A stretch of DNA of 64,000 bases from Pseudanabaena sp. FACHB-2040 (lineage in GTDB: Bacteria; Cyanobacteriota; Cyanobacteriia; Phormidesmidales; Phormidesmidaceae): contig NZ_JACJQO010000019.1 in the NCBI RefSeq assembly GCF_014696715.1, forward strand, positions 248,001 through 312,000, written 5' to 3'. Position numbers and translations under genes: made by a program. Of this stretch, positions 16,509 to 25,282 are shown in pieces (position 1 is the first letter of the stretch; each line of letters starts with the position of its first letter). Below the pieces are notes generated by a model, which was given only the letters and a program-made list of their open reading frames with translations, did not search any database and had not been told where the DNA came from.

Positions 16509-17633
16509 ATGACAGCCTTTATTCGCAGGTATACTCAGCCGGAGCGAGCCGCTGCCTGGCTAGATCAATTTACAGGAAAAAAGCCACTGCTGGCTCTGGT
16601 GCTAGGCTTTACCGAAACGGGTCTGATTCCTGGTATCTCTGCTGCCGGAGCCACCCCAGCCGATCGTCGCTACACGGCCCTAGCTGATGCTGAATTTTTG
16701 CTGCGAGGGCCGCAGCCCGCTCCTCGCTTTTCCCTACCGCCGCTACCGGCCGGGGCTTCTCCGACGTTTATTTCACGGGCTATAGTCGCTGATCTGGACC
16801 TACCCGTCACCCTCTTTAATGCAGGATTGCCGCAAGCCCCCTCAGTTCCCTATATCGATCTGGAGGGACTGCCGGCCCAATGTCTAAGCAGCGGTAGAGC
16901 CCTGCCGTTGGCTACGGTTGAGCACCTCTGGCAACTGGGTCTAGTATGGGGCGAAAAGCTAGCTGCTGCCACAGAGGGCTACCTCATGCTCGGGGAATGT
17001 GTGGTGGGGGGCACAACGACGGCTCTCGCAGTTTTACTGGGGCTAGGCATTGCCGCCGAGGGCCGGGTTAACAGTAGCCATCCTACCTGTAACCACGCCC
17101 AGAAGCGATTGCTCGTACAAGCGGGACTGGCCCAGGCAGAGTTAGCAGCAGCAAGCGAGCGGGCTAATCCGTTGTTCTGGGTGGCTGCGGTGGGTGACCC
17201 AATGCAGCCTGTTGTAGCCGGTATGGCACTGGCTGCCAGCCGAACGACTGGCGTGCTGCTGGCGGGTGGCACCCAAATGTTGGCAGTCTATGCACTGATT
17301 AAAGCTCTGGCTGACTACTACCAGCTAGACTGGAACCCGCAGCAGGTGGTGGTGGGAACAACTTGTTGGGTGGCTGAAGATGCAACGGGCGATACCGTGG
17401 GGCTAGCGCAGGCGACAGCCGCCTGTCTATTGGCAGCTCAGCTTAACTTTTCTGGCTCTCAATTTCCCCAGCTCCAGGTGTATGAGCAGGGGTTTGTGAA
17501 AGAGGGTGTGGGGGCCGGAGGCTGTGCGATCGCAGCTCACCTCTACGACGGCTGGGCTCAGGAACAGCTGCTCCAATCAATCGAGGCTCTCCTGGCAGTC
17601 CAGATGCGGCTGGAGCAGAAGAGCCTACTGTAA
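16509..17633 (+). CDS. TIGR00303/CobT-like nicotinate-nucleotide phosphoribosyltransferase
   Basis: A 374-residue protein of the TIGR00303 branch of CobT proteins, which activate the lower-ligand base of cobalamin by moving the ribose phosphate of nicotinate mononucleotide onto it. The start ATG at 16509 follows a GGAGGAG run overlapping the previous stop. Family marks are FTETGLIPGISAAGATPADRR near the N-terminus, EGYLMLGECVVGGTTTALAVL in the middle, and LLAGGTQMLAVYAL near residue 250. The glycine-rich C-terminus GVGAGGCAIA also fits. Cyanobacteria make pseudocobalamin with adenine, so the base used here is uncertain. It is the third gene of the Crp-DUF2232-CobT operon. Confidence 0.83.
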   Translation: MTAFIRRYTQPERAAAWLDQFTGKKPLLALVLGFTETGLIPGISAAGATPADRRYTALADAEFLLRGPQPAPRFSLPPLPAGASPTFISRAIVADLDLPVTLFNAGLPQAPSVPYIDLEGLPAQCLSSGRALPLATVEHLWQLGLVWGEKLAAATEGYLMLGECVVGGTTTALAVLLGLGIAAEGRVNSSHPTCNHAQKRLLVQAGLAQAELAAASERANPLFWVAAVGDPMQPVVAGMALAASRTTGVLLAGGTQMLAVYALIKALADYYQLDWNPQQVVVGTTCWVAEDATGDTVGLAQATAACLLAAQLNFSGSQFPQLQVYEQGFVKEGVGAGGCAIAAHLYDGWAQEQLLQSIEALLAVQMRLEQKSLL

Positions 17634-17675
17634 AAGATTGGCATTGACGATTGAGGAGAAACTAAACAGTGTCGC

Positions 17676-18050
17676 CTATTGAGCGCGGCAGGCTAGAAGC
17701 TGTTCTTCCAGCGCGGCAATCCGGTTGTAGGCAGCCGTCAGCTGAGCGGTTAGCCGCTGAATCTGCACTTCAGAAGACAGTTCGGGCTCACTGCTGCGGC
17801 GATCTAAATCCATATAGGTCGTATCCAGCAGGATGTCCTTGTGTTCAAAAGCGGGGCCTCTCAGGCCATGAACAGGGGATCTTCCTGAGCTTAGATAATG
17901 GCCCTTGGCCAATGAATCACTGCCATCAAAAGAATGAGGTTTTGCACCGGCCAGAATTTCTGAAACCTGAGCATTAATCTGATCAATCATTTGATGCAGC
18001 GCGTCAACTTTGTCTGTCAAAACGACGACTTGTTCCTGAAGGGGATTCAT
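17676..18050 (-). CDS. Hypothetical coiled-coil protein
   Basis: A 124-residue protein with two short coiled coils, at residues 1-35 (LQEQVVVLTDKVDALHQMIDQ) and about 92-120 (QRLTAQLTAAYNRIAALEEQ), joined by a polar Ser/Gly-rich linker. No membrane segment or signal peptide. It is convergent with the CobT-like gene, 42 bases away. I do not recognise the family; the heptad pattern suggests that it dimerises or binds a partner. Confidence 0.6.
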   Translation of the reverse strand: MNPLQEQVVVLTDKVDALHQMIDQINAQVSEILAGAKPHSFDGSDSLAKGHYLSSGRSPVHGLRGPAFEHKDILLDTTYMDLDRRSSEPELSSEVQIQRLTAQLTAAYNRIAALEEQLLACRAQ

Positions 18051-18975
18051 ACGACGCTCAAATAGCTAGTTCCACTACATCGTAGTCGGGGCCTTTAAGA
18101 GTCCGTCCTGATTCCTGAATCATTTAACCTTTGTTGACATGGTTTTAGGAAACTTTCACCAGATAAAAAGCACGTCTACCAGCCAATCTAAAGAGCTATT
18201 AAGTCCTTTAGCGCTCTGTTAAGTTTCCAGAATTACTAAATCGATATTTCCAGTTGAGTTTGTCTGACGGCTGTGCAGTATAAATTCCTAGAGAACGGTT
18301 TTCCACTAGTGTTAGCAGCCCCACCTACCCTAATTAATTGGGGCGAACTGGCTCTAATCTAGGCAAGAATTCTCAAGATTCAGGTACAGAGAGCATCTTT
18401 AGAGAGTTGCCGTTGATTTACAGCTCAATAATGGCCAGAATGCGCTTAGGTTCTACCTTTAAACAGAATCTATCGAAAATTTGGCCCCTTGATGCAGCCT
18501 CTAAGGCTATTTGAAAATCCCCCTTCAGCACATTTACGCAGTAAAACTCTCCCCAAACCCCCTCGCTCGTATACTCACAAAAAAAGCGGCCTAAAATTTA
18601 TTTCTAAGAGTTGCTTTACTCGGTGCAAATTTAGGCGAGCAGCAAGATTCGCAGCTAATTTCAATGCCTAAAATCGAGCACAAAACTAGAAATATGGCCC
18701 CAGCTATGCTGCCCTTTAAAGCAGGCAACAGCAGGCATAACAGCTGAAGAAGACAGACGTGTTTTTTTCTAAAAATTTTGCTGTTAAAAATATCAGTAGA
18801 TTCTCTAATCCTTTGAGAGAAGGCGATCCCCACGTTTTAGGCGCTTGATCTAAGCTTTTATTGAGTCTCCTTGGTTGCGTTTGAGCCTAAATTTATGCCT
18901 GAAATTGTTCGATTGGCTACTCAAGCTTGCTCTGCCACGAGAAAATAGGGAAGTGGTACAAGGGGTTGAAGATTT
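18051..18975. other. Long AT-richer intergenic region
   Basis: About 925 bases, visibly richer in A and T than its surroundings, between divergent genes. Two short open frames occur (18489-18671 plus, 18591-18833 minus) but overlap each other, lack family resemblance and have no good ribosome sites. A GTTAAG-type direct repeat lies at 18198-18223. An undetected small RNA or promoter array is possible; I cannot support one. Confidence 0.5.
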
Positions 18976-20160
18976 ATGAAACGCCGCAAGGTTTTAGCCG
19001 GGGCCGCTGTTCTGCCGATTGGCATGGCTTTGGCTGGCTGTGGTGGCCGGTTTAATTCAACCGGCAATCAGATTCAGTTGCTGGATCGCTCAATTCCCCT
19101 ACGGCTGGTCAGAGACTTTCAGCGGCAGAAGCCACCAGATACTCAGGTTTCCTTTGAGACTCGAGAAACTTTTCTAGAACTGTTTCAGCAGCTGAGGGCT
19201 TGGCAAGCAGAGCCCGCTCAAAATCGGACTGCCCTCAATTTACCCTTGCCCGGCAACCGCGCCTCATCTACCCAACAGGCTGAACTGCTGAGCCTAGGAG
19301 ATTACTGGCTGCGGCCTGCTATCGAGGAGGGATTGATTCAGCCGCTTCCGGTAGAGGCTCTGGCGGCTTGGGCAGATCTGGCCCCAGACTGGCAAGCGTT
19401 AGTGCGGCGCGATCGCAACGGCTTTCCCTCTGCCCAAGGCGAAGTATGGGCTCTACCCTACCGCTGGGGATACCTACAGATGATCTACAACCGCCGACAC
19501 TTTGAGGCGCTGGGCTGGCAGCCCCAGGGTTGGGCCGACTTATTGAGGCCCGAACTTCTGGGCCGTTTGGCCCTGCCCGATCATCCCCGCATTGTTTTGG
19601 GACTGGCTCTAAAGCTTTTAGGAGAGTCGGCCAACACAGCTGATCCCCAAGCCGTTTCTGACTTGGCTCAACAGCTAGCGGCTTTACAGCAGCAGACCCG
19701 GTTCTACAGTTCTGATCACTACCTGGAACCGCTGGTGCTAGAAGACATTTCCCTGGCAGTTGGATGGTCCACCGACATTTTGCCTGCCGCCCAGGAGTAC
19801 CGGCAGTTTGCAGCGCTAGTACCCGAGGAAGGCACGCTGCTCACGGCCGATCTCTGGGTAAGACCTACCCCCTTGCCGGATACGACCCCTGCTCAAGCCC
19901 TCTCTGCCGTGGGCCAAGCCTGGCTCCAGTACTGTCTTGATCCACAGACAGCGCTGGAGTTAACCCTCTATAGCTTGGGAGCCTCACCGCGCTTCTGGGG
20001 TCAGGCGGCAGCGGCACTGCCCGAGGCCCTAAGAAACCGCCCCCAGCTAACCCTGACTCCAGAAACACAGCAGCGCAGCGAGTTTTTACTGCCCCTGCCC
20101 GAAGCTGTGCAACAAGTCTACGACGACCTCTGGCTGCAGATGCGCTCAGCTCTCGTTTAG
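18976..20160 (+). CDS. Orphan extracellular solute-binding lipoprotein (PotD-fold)
   Basis: A 394-residue lipoprotein. The signal peptide MKRRKVLAGAAVLPIGMALAG ends in the lipobox L-A-G-C at Cys22, so it should be anchored in a membrane facing the periplasm. The body follows the polyamine/iron SBP plan: VSFETRETFLELFQQLRAW, EVWALPYRWGYLQMIYNR, WADLLRPELLGRLALPDHP, and AQALSAVGQAWLQYCLDPQ near the C-terminus. Ligand cannot be deduced. No permease or ATPase is nearby, so it is an orphan. Its stop overlaps the 3' end of the convergent radical SAM gene by 15 bases. Confidence 0.78.
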   Translation: MKRRKVLAGAAVLPIGMALAGCGGRFNSTGNQIQLLDRSIPLRLVRDFQRQKPPDTQVSFETRETFLELFQQLRAWQAEPAQNRTALNLPLPGNRASSTQQAELLSLGDYWLRPAIEEGLIQPLPVEALAAWADLAPDWQALVRRDRNGFPSAQGEVWALPYRWGYLQMIYNRRHFEALGWQPQGWADLLRPELLGRLALPDHPRIVLGLALKLLGESANTADPQAVSDLAQQLAALQQQTRFYSSDHYLEPLVLEDISLAVGWSTDILPAAQEYRQFAALVPEEGTLLTADLWVRPTPLPDTTPAQALSAVGQAWLQYCLDPQTALELTLYSLGASPRFWGQAAAALPEALRNRPQLTLTPETQQRSEFLLPLPEAVQQVYDDLWLQMRSALV

Positions 20161-22923
20161 AGGCCCTGCCTCTGCCTGCAGCTGGGGTTTAGATCCTGCA
20201 AACAGGAGTCGATTGCGGTGGATGTGGTGCAGCTGCAGCTGCACTTGGGCAACCTGCTCCAGCATATACACGACCTGCTCTGGGCGCAGCAGCGTGCCGT
20301 CGTTGCGGCAGCTGCCGACATAGCGAATAACCTGCTGCCCAGCTTCAGGACGGCTTTGCTGCGGCAGTTCGGCTAGATCTTCTGGAGCCACCAGGGAGAG
20401 GTGGTGAATGCGATCGCACAAGTTCACCTGCTTCAGCGTGCCCGACTTGGTCTTGTGCTCCCACGGAATTTCAGTTGCCGCTTGAACCGCTTCAACCCAG
20501 CCCGCCCAATCGGCTGCTGCTGCCTGCTCCTCAACCATACTGAGCGTCAGGCAATACTCCGCTTTTTCCAGCACCTTAGTGGCCGAAGGCGACTCTAGCG
20601 GCACCGATTCAACCCCCAGTACCGGAAAGTCAGACGGCAGTTGAGCCGCCAGCCGTTTACCAAAGTCCTCAGGCTCAACCCACGCCTTCAGTTCAAAATC
20701 TACGACCTCGCCACTACTAGTCGCCCCCAGAGGCAGAGCATTGGCAGGCGATATCCGAGGTGTAGGATGGAAGCCGCCGCTAAACGTAATCGGCAACGCC
20801 GCCCGCCGGATCGCGCGATCCAACAGCCGCACTAGATCTAGGTGCCCCAAATAAGCCATCTCCCCCAGCTTGCCCAAGCGCACTCGCAGCCGCTGCACCC
20901 GCTCTTGGCTGGGCTGAAAATGCCCCTCAAAGTGAGGAATCGCCGGTGGCGGCACCACCACATTGTGACCAAAATCAGGGCCGCAAACCCCGCAGTGAGA
21001 ACAGCCCTCAAAAGAGCAATCAGGTACCGTCGCCGCTGCCAGTGCCCGGCTCAAATCCTCCTGCAGCCAGCGCTTGTCAATGCCAGTATCGAGGTGATCC
21101 CAGGGTAGAGGGGTGTCGTAGGAGGGTAGGGGATCAGGGGAGCCGTCCTGGATTTCTGCCCTCTCTCCCTCTTCCTCTTCTGCCTTCCCAAACACATTCC
21201 ACTCGCCCTGCTCCACCTGGCGATACTTCCAGGTTAGGCCCGATTCTTCAATAGCCTGGGTCCAGGCTCCGAAGGCGCGCTCTAGGCTTTCCCACCAGGA
21301 GTCCATGCCGGCCCCGAGTTCCCAGGCGCGGCGCACCACGGCAGATAGCCGACGATCGCCTCGACCGACGAAGTCTTCCATCGCCGAGATTCGCACGTCG
21401 GTAAAGTTGGCTTTGAGTCCTCGCACAGACCGAAATTCTGCTTTGAGCAGGGACTGCTTACGCCTAAACTCAGCCGTCGAGACCGAATGCCATTGGAAAG
21501 GAGTATGGGGCTTGGGCGTGAAGTTGGAAATAGTGAGGTTGAAGTTGAGCGGCTTGCGGCCCTTAATCCAGCACTCTCGCCGCAACCAGCGCACCGTTTC
21601 GGCAATGCCGAGAACATCTTCATCGGTTTCACCTGGCAGGCCAATCATGAAGTAAAGCTTGACCCGGTCCCAGCCCTGCTCATGGGCCGTTCTAACGCCT
21701 CTAAGCAGTTCCTCATTGGTCAGCCCTTTGTTGATGATGTCCCGCATGCGCTGGGTGCCCGCTTCGGGGGCGAAGGTCAGGCCCGTCAGGCGGGTGCCGC
21801 CGATGATGTTGGCAATATTTTCGTCAAAGCGATCAACCCGTTGGCTGGGCAGGGACAGGGAAATGTTTTCGTCCTTCAGACGGTTCTTGATTTCCACCCC
21901 GACCGCCGGTAGGGCCAGGTAGTCAGAGCAGCTTAAGGAGAGCAGAGAAAACTCGTTATAGCCAGTGGCCCGCATGCCTTTTTCGATGGCATCGACCACG
22001 GCCTCTGGCTCAACATCGCGAGCCGGGCGGGTCAGCATACCGGGCTGGCAGAAGCGACAGCCTCGGGTACAGCCCCGGCGAATCTCAATGGTGAGCCGGT
22101 CGTGGACTGTTTCAACGTAGGGTACTAGGCCGGTAGAGTAGGCGGGCAAGGGCGTGGCGACTCGCCGCAGCACGCGCTTTGGCACATCGGGCCGGTTGGG
22201 GTACACCGAGCCGTCTGCGGCCATGTCGTAAAACTGAGGCACATACACGCCTGGCACCTGAGCCAGGTCCAGCAGTAGGGCTTCTCGGCTCAGCCCGGCG
22301 GCCTTGCCCTCTTCTAGCACTAGGCCAATTTCCGGCAGCAGTTCTTCGCCATCACCCAGGGCCACAAAGTCAAAAAAGTCAGCGTAGGGCTCAGGGTTGG
22401 AGGTTGCTGTTTGGCCGCCAGCAAAGATTAAGGGCCAGCTGCCGCCTTCAACCTGCCACGGGCCACTTTGCGATCGCTCCTGCCAGGTCAGGGGAATGTG
22501 GGCCAGCCGCAGCATCTCTAAAATGTTCGTCGCCCCTAGCTCGTAGCTAAGGCTAAAGCCCAGAATGTCAAAGTCTGTAAGGGCTCGGCGCGACTCTACG
22601 GCAAAGAGCGGGGTATCGCTCTGCTGCAGCTTTTGGGCCAGATCGGCGGCAGGCAGATAAGCGCGATCGCACAGTTGACGGGGCTGAGTATTGAGAATGC
22701 TGTAGAGGATAATGTGCCCCAGGTTAGAGGCCCCCACCTCGTAGACTTCTGGATAGGTCAAAACCCAGCGCACCTGGGCGGTGGCCCAGGGTTTATGAGC
22801 AGCGCCCAGTTCGTTGCCCAGATAACGGGCGGGCTTGAGAATGTCGGGGGTGAGAAGGCGGTCAATGGCTGCGGTCACAATCCTCTGGCAAGGCTGAAAG
22901 CCTTTCAAATATTGCTTTTCCAC
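20146..22923 (-). CDS. B12-binding-type radical SAM protein fused to DUF2344 (TIGR03960 + TIGR03936)
   Basis: A 925-residue fusion. Residues about 20-560 are the TIGR03960 radical SAM part, with an N-terminal Rossmann region (WVLTYPEVYEVGASNLGH) and the iron-sulfur motif IRRGCTRGCRFCQPGMLTRPAR, giving C-x3-C-x2-C. A middle linker carries SFEGCSHCGVCG, a second Cys cluster. Residues about 690-900 are the DUF2344 domain, starting RVRLGKLGEMAYLGHLDLVR. In many bacteria the two parts are separate neighbouring genes, some near rnr/rng, hinting at RNA modification; no reaction is established in my knowledge. The frame starts at GTG 22923; GTG 22878 (MTAAIDRLLTPDILKPARY) better matches the family start. 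No tight operon partner. Confidence 0.86.
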   Translation of the reverse strand: MEKQYLKGFQPCQRIVTAAIDRLLTPDILKPARYLGNELGAAHKPWATAQVRWVLTYPEVYEVGASNLGHIILYSILNTQPRQLCDRAYLPAADLAQKLQQSDTPLFAVESRRALTDFDILGFSLSYELGATNILEMLRLAHIPLTWQERSQSGPWQVEGGSWPLIFAGGQTATSNPEPYADFFDFVALGDGEELLPEIGLVLEEGKAAGLSREALLLDLAQVPGVYVPQFYDMAADGSVYPNRPDVPKRVLRRVATPLPAYSTGLVPYVETVHDRLTIEIRRGCTRGCRFCQPGMLTRPARDVEPEAVVDAIEKGMRATGYNEFSLLSLSCSDYLALPAVGVEIKNRLKDENISLSLPSQRVDRFDENIANIIGGTRLTGLTFAPEAGTQRMRDIINKGLTNEELLRGVRTAHEQGWDRVKLYFMIGLPGETDEDVLGIAETVRWLRRECWIKGRKPLNFNLTISNFTPKPHTPFQWHSVSTAEFRRKQSLLKAEFRSVRGLKANFTDVRISAMEDFVGRGDRRLSAVVRRAWELGAGMDSWWESLERAFGAWTQAIEESGLTWKYRQVEQGEWNVFGKAEEEEGERAEIQDGSPDPLPSYDTPLPWDHLDTGIDKRWLQEDLSRALAAATVPDCSFEGCSHCGVCGPDFGHNVVVPPPAIPHFEGHFQPSQERVQRLRVRLGKLGEMAYLGHLDLVRLLDRAIRRAALPITFSGGFHPTPRISPANALPLGATSSGEVVDFELKAWVEPEDFGKRLAAQLPSDFPVLGVESVPLESPSATKVLEKAEYCLTLSMVEEQAAAADWAGWVEAVQAATEIPWEHKTKSGTLKQVNLCDRIHHLSLVAPEDLAELPQQSRPEAGQQVIRYVGSCRNDGTLLRPEQVVYMLEQVAQVQLQLHHIHRNRLLFAGSKPQLQAEAGPLNES

Positions 22924-23030
22924 TATAGCGGAAAGCTTTTGAAGGCTTGCATTCTGGCGCTAGCAAACGCTTCGGCTAAAATTCCTGAAGCTGTTTCCGG
23001 CTAGCCTCTTGAGAGGTAGAGCCCGCCAAT

Positions 23031-23058
23031 AAAAAACTCCTGTGGGGTCACAGGAGTT
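23031..23058 (-). terminator. Intrinsic terminator after the STAS gene
   Basis: A 10-bp stem (AACTCCTGTG / CACAGGAGTT) with a GGGT loop. On the minus strand it is followed directly by a run of T (TTTTATTGG). It lies downstream of the STAS gene on the same strand and upstream of the radical SAM gene. Confidence 0.75.
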
Positions 23059-23286
23059 GTAGAAAGTGAAGGCGTGACTTCAAGATAAGCCTGGTAAGTC
23101 TTGATCTAGGCAAGCGACAAACGCTGGTTCGCTAGCATAAAAGACGCTCAGGCCAGTCGATCAGGGATAGTCACCCCCGGCGTTTTGTGGAAAATTTTCT
23201 CAAGTCTGCTATCTGACCTGAATCAAAACTCTACTCGATTTGACCAGTGGAGCCTCTCTGGCAGAACACCGAATAGCAAAGGAACT

Positions 23287-23613
23287 CTAGGCTGCCAGCA
23301 GAGGGCTGGGCAGTTCGTCGATCATTTCAAACGCCCGATCGAGCTGGGTCAGCTCAAACACAATTCGCAGAGAAGGGGGTACTGAGCAGAGACAGAAGGG
23401 CTTGCTGAGCTGGCGGGCCAGCTTTAGGGCAGACACCAAGGAAATTAGGCTAGCACTGTCTAAAGACTCAACTTGGCTCATATCGACCACCAGACCCGAC
23501 GCGTCGGCAGCCTGAATCCGGCTGGTCAACTCGACTTGGAACTGGCTAGCATTCGATGCGTTTAGGAAACCGCTGGGTTGAAAAATCGCCATCCGTGCGG
23601 ACAAGCTTTGCAT
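23287..23613 (-). CDS. STAS-domain protein, anti-sigma-factor-antagonist type
   Basis: A 108-residue single STAS domain. Such proteins relay signals by being phosphorylated on a serine by a partner kinase and then releasing a sigma factor or another target. The conserved segment is VVDMSQVESLDSASLISLVSAL; the serine of the LDSASL loop is the likely phosphosite. The C-terminal helix LRIVFELTQLDRAFEMI is typical. The ATG at 23613 is preceded by AGGAG nine bases upstream. No kinase, phosphatase or sigma gene is adjacent, so the partner is unknown. It is followed by an intrinsic terminator. Confidence 0.85.
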   Translation of the reverse strand: MQSLSARMAIFQPSGFLNASNASQFQVELTSRIQAADASGLVVDMSQVESLDSASLISLVSALKLARQLSKPFCLCSVPPSLRIVFELTQLDRAFEMIDELPSPLLAA

Positions 23614-23938
23614 ACCGTATCGCTCCTGTTAGGAATGTATCTAAACTTAAACGCCGTGCGGGGACTAACCCGATGTCATGAACTTAAGCCGTATGTCATA
23701 GAGATGCCCACTTCCCCAAAATCAGTTTGCTGAATCTTGATTTGGATTCCCCCTGTGTGAAGTTTTGGGTAAGTGATTCTACCGAAAGTAGCGTTAAGTC
23801 CTGTTAAGTTTAGTGATCAGCATCACAAAACACTGAATTGGAAATCACATTTCTGTCAGCGTTAGATCACTTGCCGAAGCAGAGCCACCAGAGAAAATGT
23901 CTCTAAGCTCTTACACACACCTGATAGGCACGCATCTT
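23614..23938. other. Divergent intergenic region, STAS / small protein
   Basis: About 325 bases between divergent genes. A 10-bp-phased direct repeat of GTTAAG occurs at 23793-23808 (GTTAAGTCCTGTTAAGTTTA). A similar pair with 20-bp spacing occurs at 18198-18223. No RNA gene or open frame is convincing. Confidence 0.4.
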
Positions 23939-24139
23939 ATGCCCATTCGTTCATCTATTACAATCCGCACCCTGGTCGAAAAGGCCCTCTACATCCGGCA
24001 GCTGACTCCTGACATAGAAGCGGGGATTAACTCCGAGTTAACTCGTTTGGGGCACCTACCGGAAGCCGATTTTGAAGCGCTGGAGCTGCTGATGAGCGAG
24101 ATGGATGCAGGCAGAATTAAGCTGGTTCCAAGTTTTTAA
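23939..24139 (+). CDS. Small cyanobacterial protein of unknown function
   Basis: A 66-residue soluble protein starting MPIRSSITIRTLVEKALYI. I placed the start at the ATG at 23939 rather than an upstream ATG at 23897, because the coding character begins there and the longer form adds an unrelated stretch. The remainder (TPDIEAGINSELTRLGHLP, DFEALELLMSEMDAGRI) is predicted helical and acidic. I recall small cyanobacterial proteins of this look but know no function. Stands alone. Confidence 0.65.
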   Translation: MPIRSSITIRTLVEKALYIRQLTPDIEAGINSELTRLGHLPEADFEALELLMSEMDAGRIKLVPSF

Positions 24140-24365
24140 CCCCCATTTCAAAGCCCAATCGGCCCCGCCTAAATCCTAAAGATTTGTGTACGGCTGAGTC
24201 TGTTCGATTTGATACTCCCTGCCAGCAGAGCTAGCTTCACTAAAGCTTTACAGTCTGTTGGGATAAATCTGGATAGATCTATGCAGGGTGGCTTTAAAGG
24301 CTGCTTGATGAGCAGCAGTGGCCTGCTTAAGCAGTTCTAGGCTAAAGCTGCTTTGAACAAGACGA

Positions 24366-24731
24366 CTACGCCTGCCAAAACTGGCGAATAAACCGATGGA
24401 GCCGCTCATGAGTTTGGGTGCGATCGCAATCTTTCAGCTTGTCCTGCTGAATCAGTGCCAGTAGCGGCAGCACTTCCATATCAAGAGCCGGTCTAAACTG
24501 CTCCAGCGGCCAAAGAATATCAGGACCATCGATTAGAGGACACGTGGCCTCTAGGCTAATTTGCTCTAGGTGCTCCCAGGCAAAGACTTCCTCGGGAGCT
24601 GGGGCCTCAATCAGCACCAGCGGCCTAGCCCAGCAAAGCTCTCTATCGGGCACCACCTGAATTACTTCAGCATAGAGTCGGCTGATGCCTTTCTCCAGGT
24701 AAACAATCTGGTACGGCTGAAAGATACTCAT
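24366..24731 (-). CDS. Hypothetical cyanobacterial protein
   Basis: A 121-residue soluble protein. Residues 1-65 look like a small beta domain (PYQIVYLEKGISRLYAEVIQ, then RPLVLIEAP). The end is helical (RTQTHERLHRFIRQFWQA) and the middle holds LIDGPDILWPLEQFRPALD. It has no membrane segment or signal. The pattern of a 'W/R-P-L-x-L' beta core followed by a Trp-tail suggests a conserved fold, but I do not recognise the family. Both neighbours are transcribed on the other strand. Confidence 0.6.
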   Translation of the reverse strand: MSIFQPYQIVYLEKGISRLYAEVIQVVPDRELCWARPLVLIEAPAPEEVFAWEHLEQISLEATCPLIDGPDILWPLEQFRPALDMEVLPLLALIQQDKLKDCDRTQTHERLHRFIRQFWQA

Positions 24732-24965
24732 GCAGATCAGATTGACGGCTGGCCCTTATTCTAGCGAATGCAGCCGTGGAGGTTGGAACGGGTCAGCCGT
24801 CCAAGGCTAGAGTGTGATAAAACAGAAAATAAAGCTTCCAAGCGATTGCGAAAGGTCTATCGGGCAACCATAGGCCGCTTTTTGTGACCAGATTCGCTTC
24901 TGTCGCCAAGTAGTTCAGTGTCTGCTTAGGCTTGTCGATATTCCAGCATCTGGAGAGGAATTCCC

Positions 24966-25253
24966 GTGTCAGTTGAAACTATCGAGCGCAAAGAAACAAC
25001 AACTATTCGTAAACCTGCTCCCCGCTATCGGGTGCTGCTCCACAATGATGAATTCAATACGATGGAGCATGTGGTAGAGAGCCTGATTAAGGTCGTGCCT
25101 AGCCTAACTATGCCGCAGGCTGTAGACATTATGATGCAGGCCCACAGTGCCGGGGTGGCACTCGTGATCACTTGCGCCCTGGAGCACGCCGAGTTTTACT
25201 GTGAAGGACTGCAGTCCCAAGGCTTGACCAGCAGCATTGAGCCTGATGAGTAA
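24966..25253 (+). CDS. clpS: ClpS, adaptor of the ClpA/ClpC-ClpP protease
   Basis: A 95-residue ClpS. It binds N-degron substrates and delivers them to the AAA+ unfoldase. The signature YRVLLHNDEFNTMEHVVESL carries the Asn-Asp pair that grips the N-terminal residue, and QAHSAGVALVITCALEHAEFY provides the second conserved half. The N-terminal 20 residues are flexible. The start is GTG at 24966, preceded by AGAGGAA. Cyanobacteria often have two ClpS copies; which one this is cannot be said. The CPBP protease gene follows after 29 bases. Confidence 0.93.
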   Translation: MSVETIERKETTTIRKPAPRYRVLLHNDEFNTMEHVVESLIKVVPSLTMPQAVDIMMQAHSAGVALVITCALEHAEFYCEGLQSQGLTSSIEPDE

Positions 25254-25282
25254 TCCTGACAAGTACTTCTATTGAGGCTGTC

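Noticed and set aside
18489-18833. Two short overlapping frames in the long intergenic region
   Set aside because: They run in opposite directions over the same bases, have no ribosome sites and no family-like motifs.
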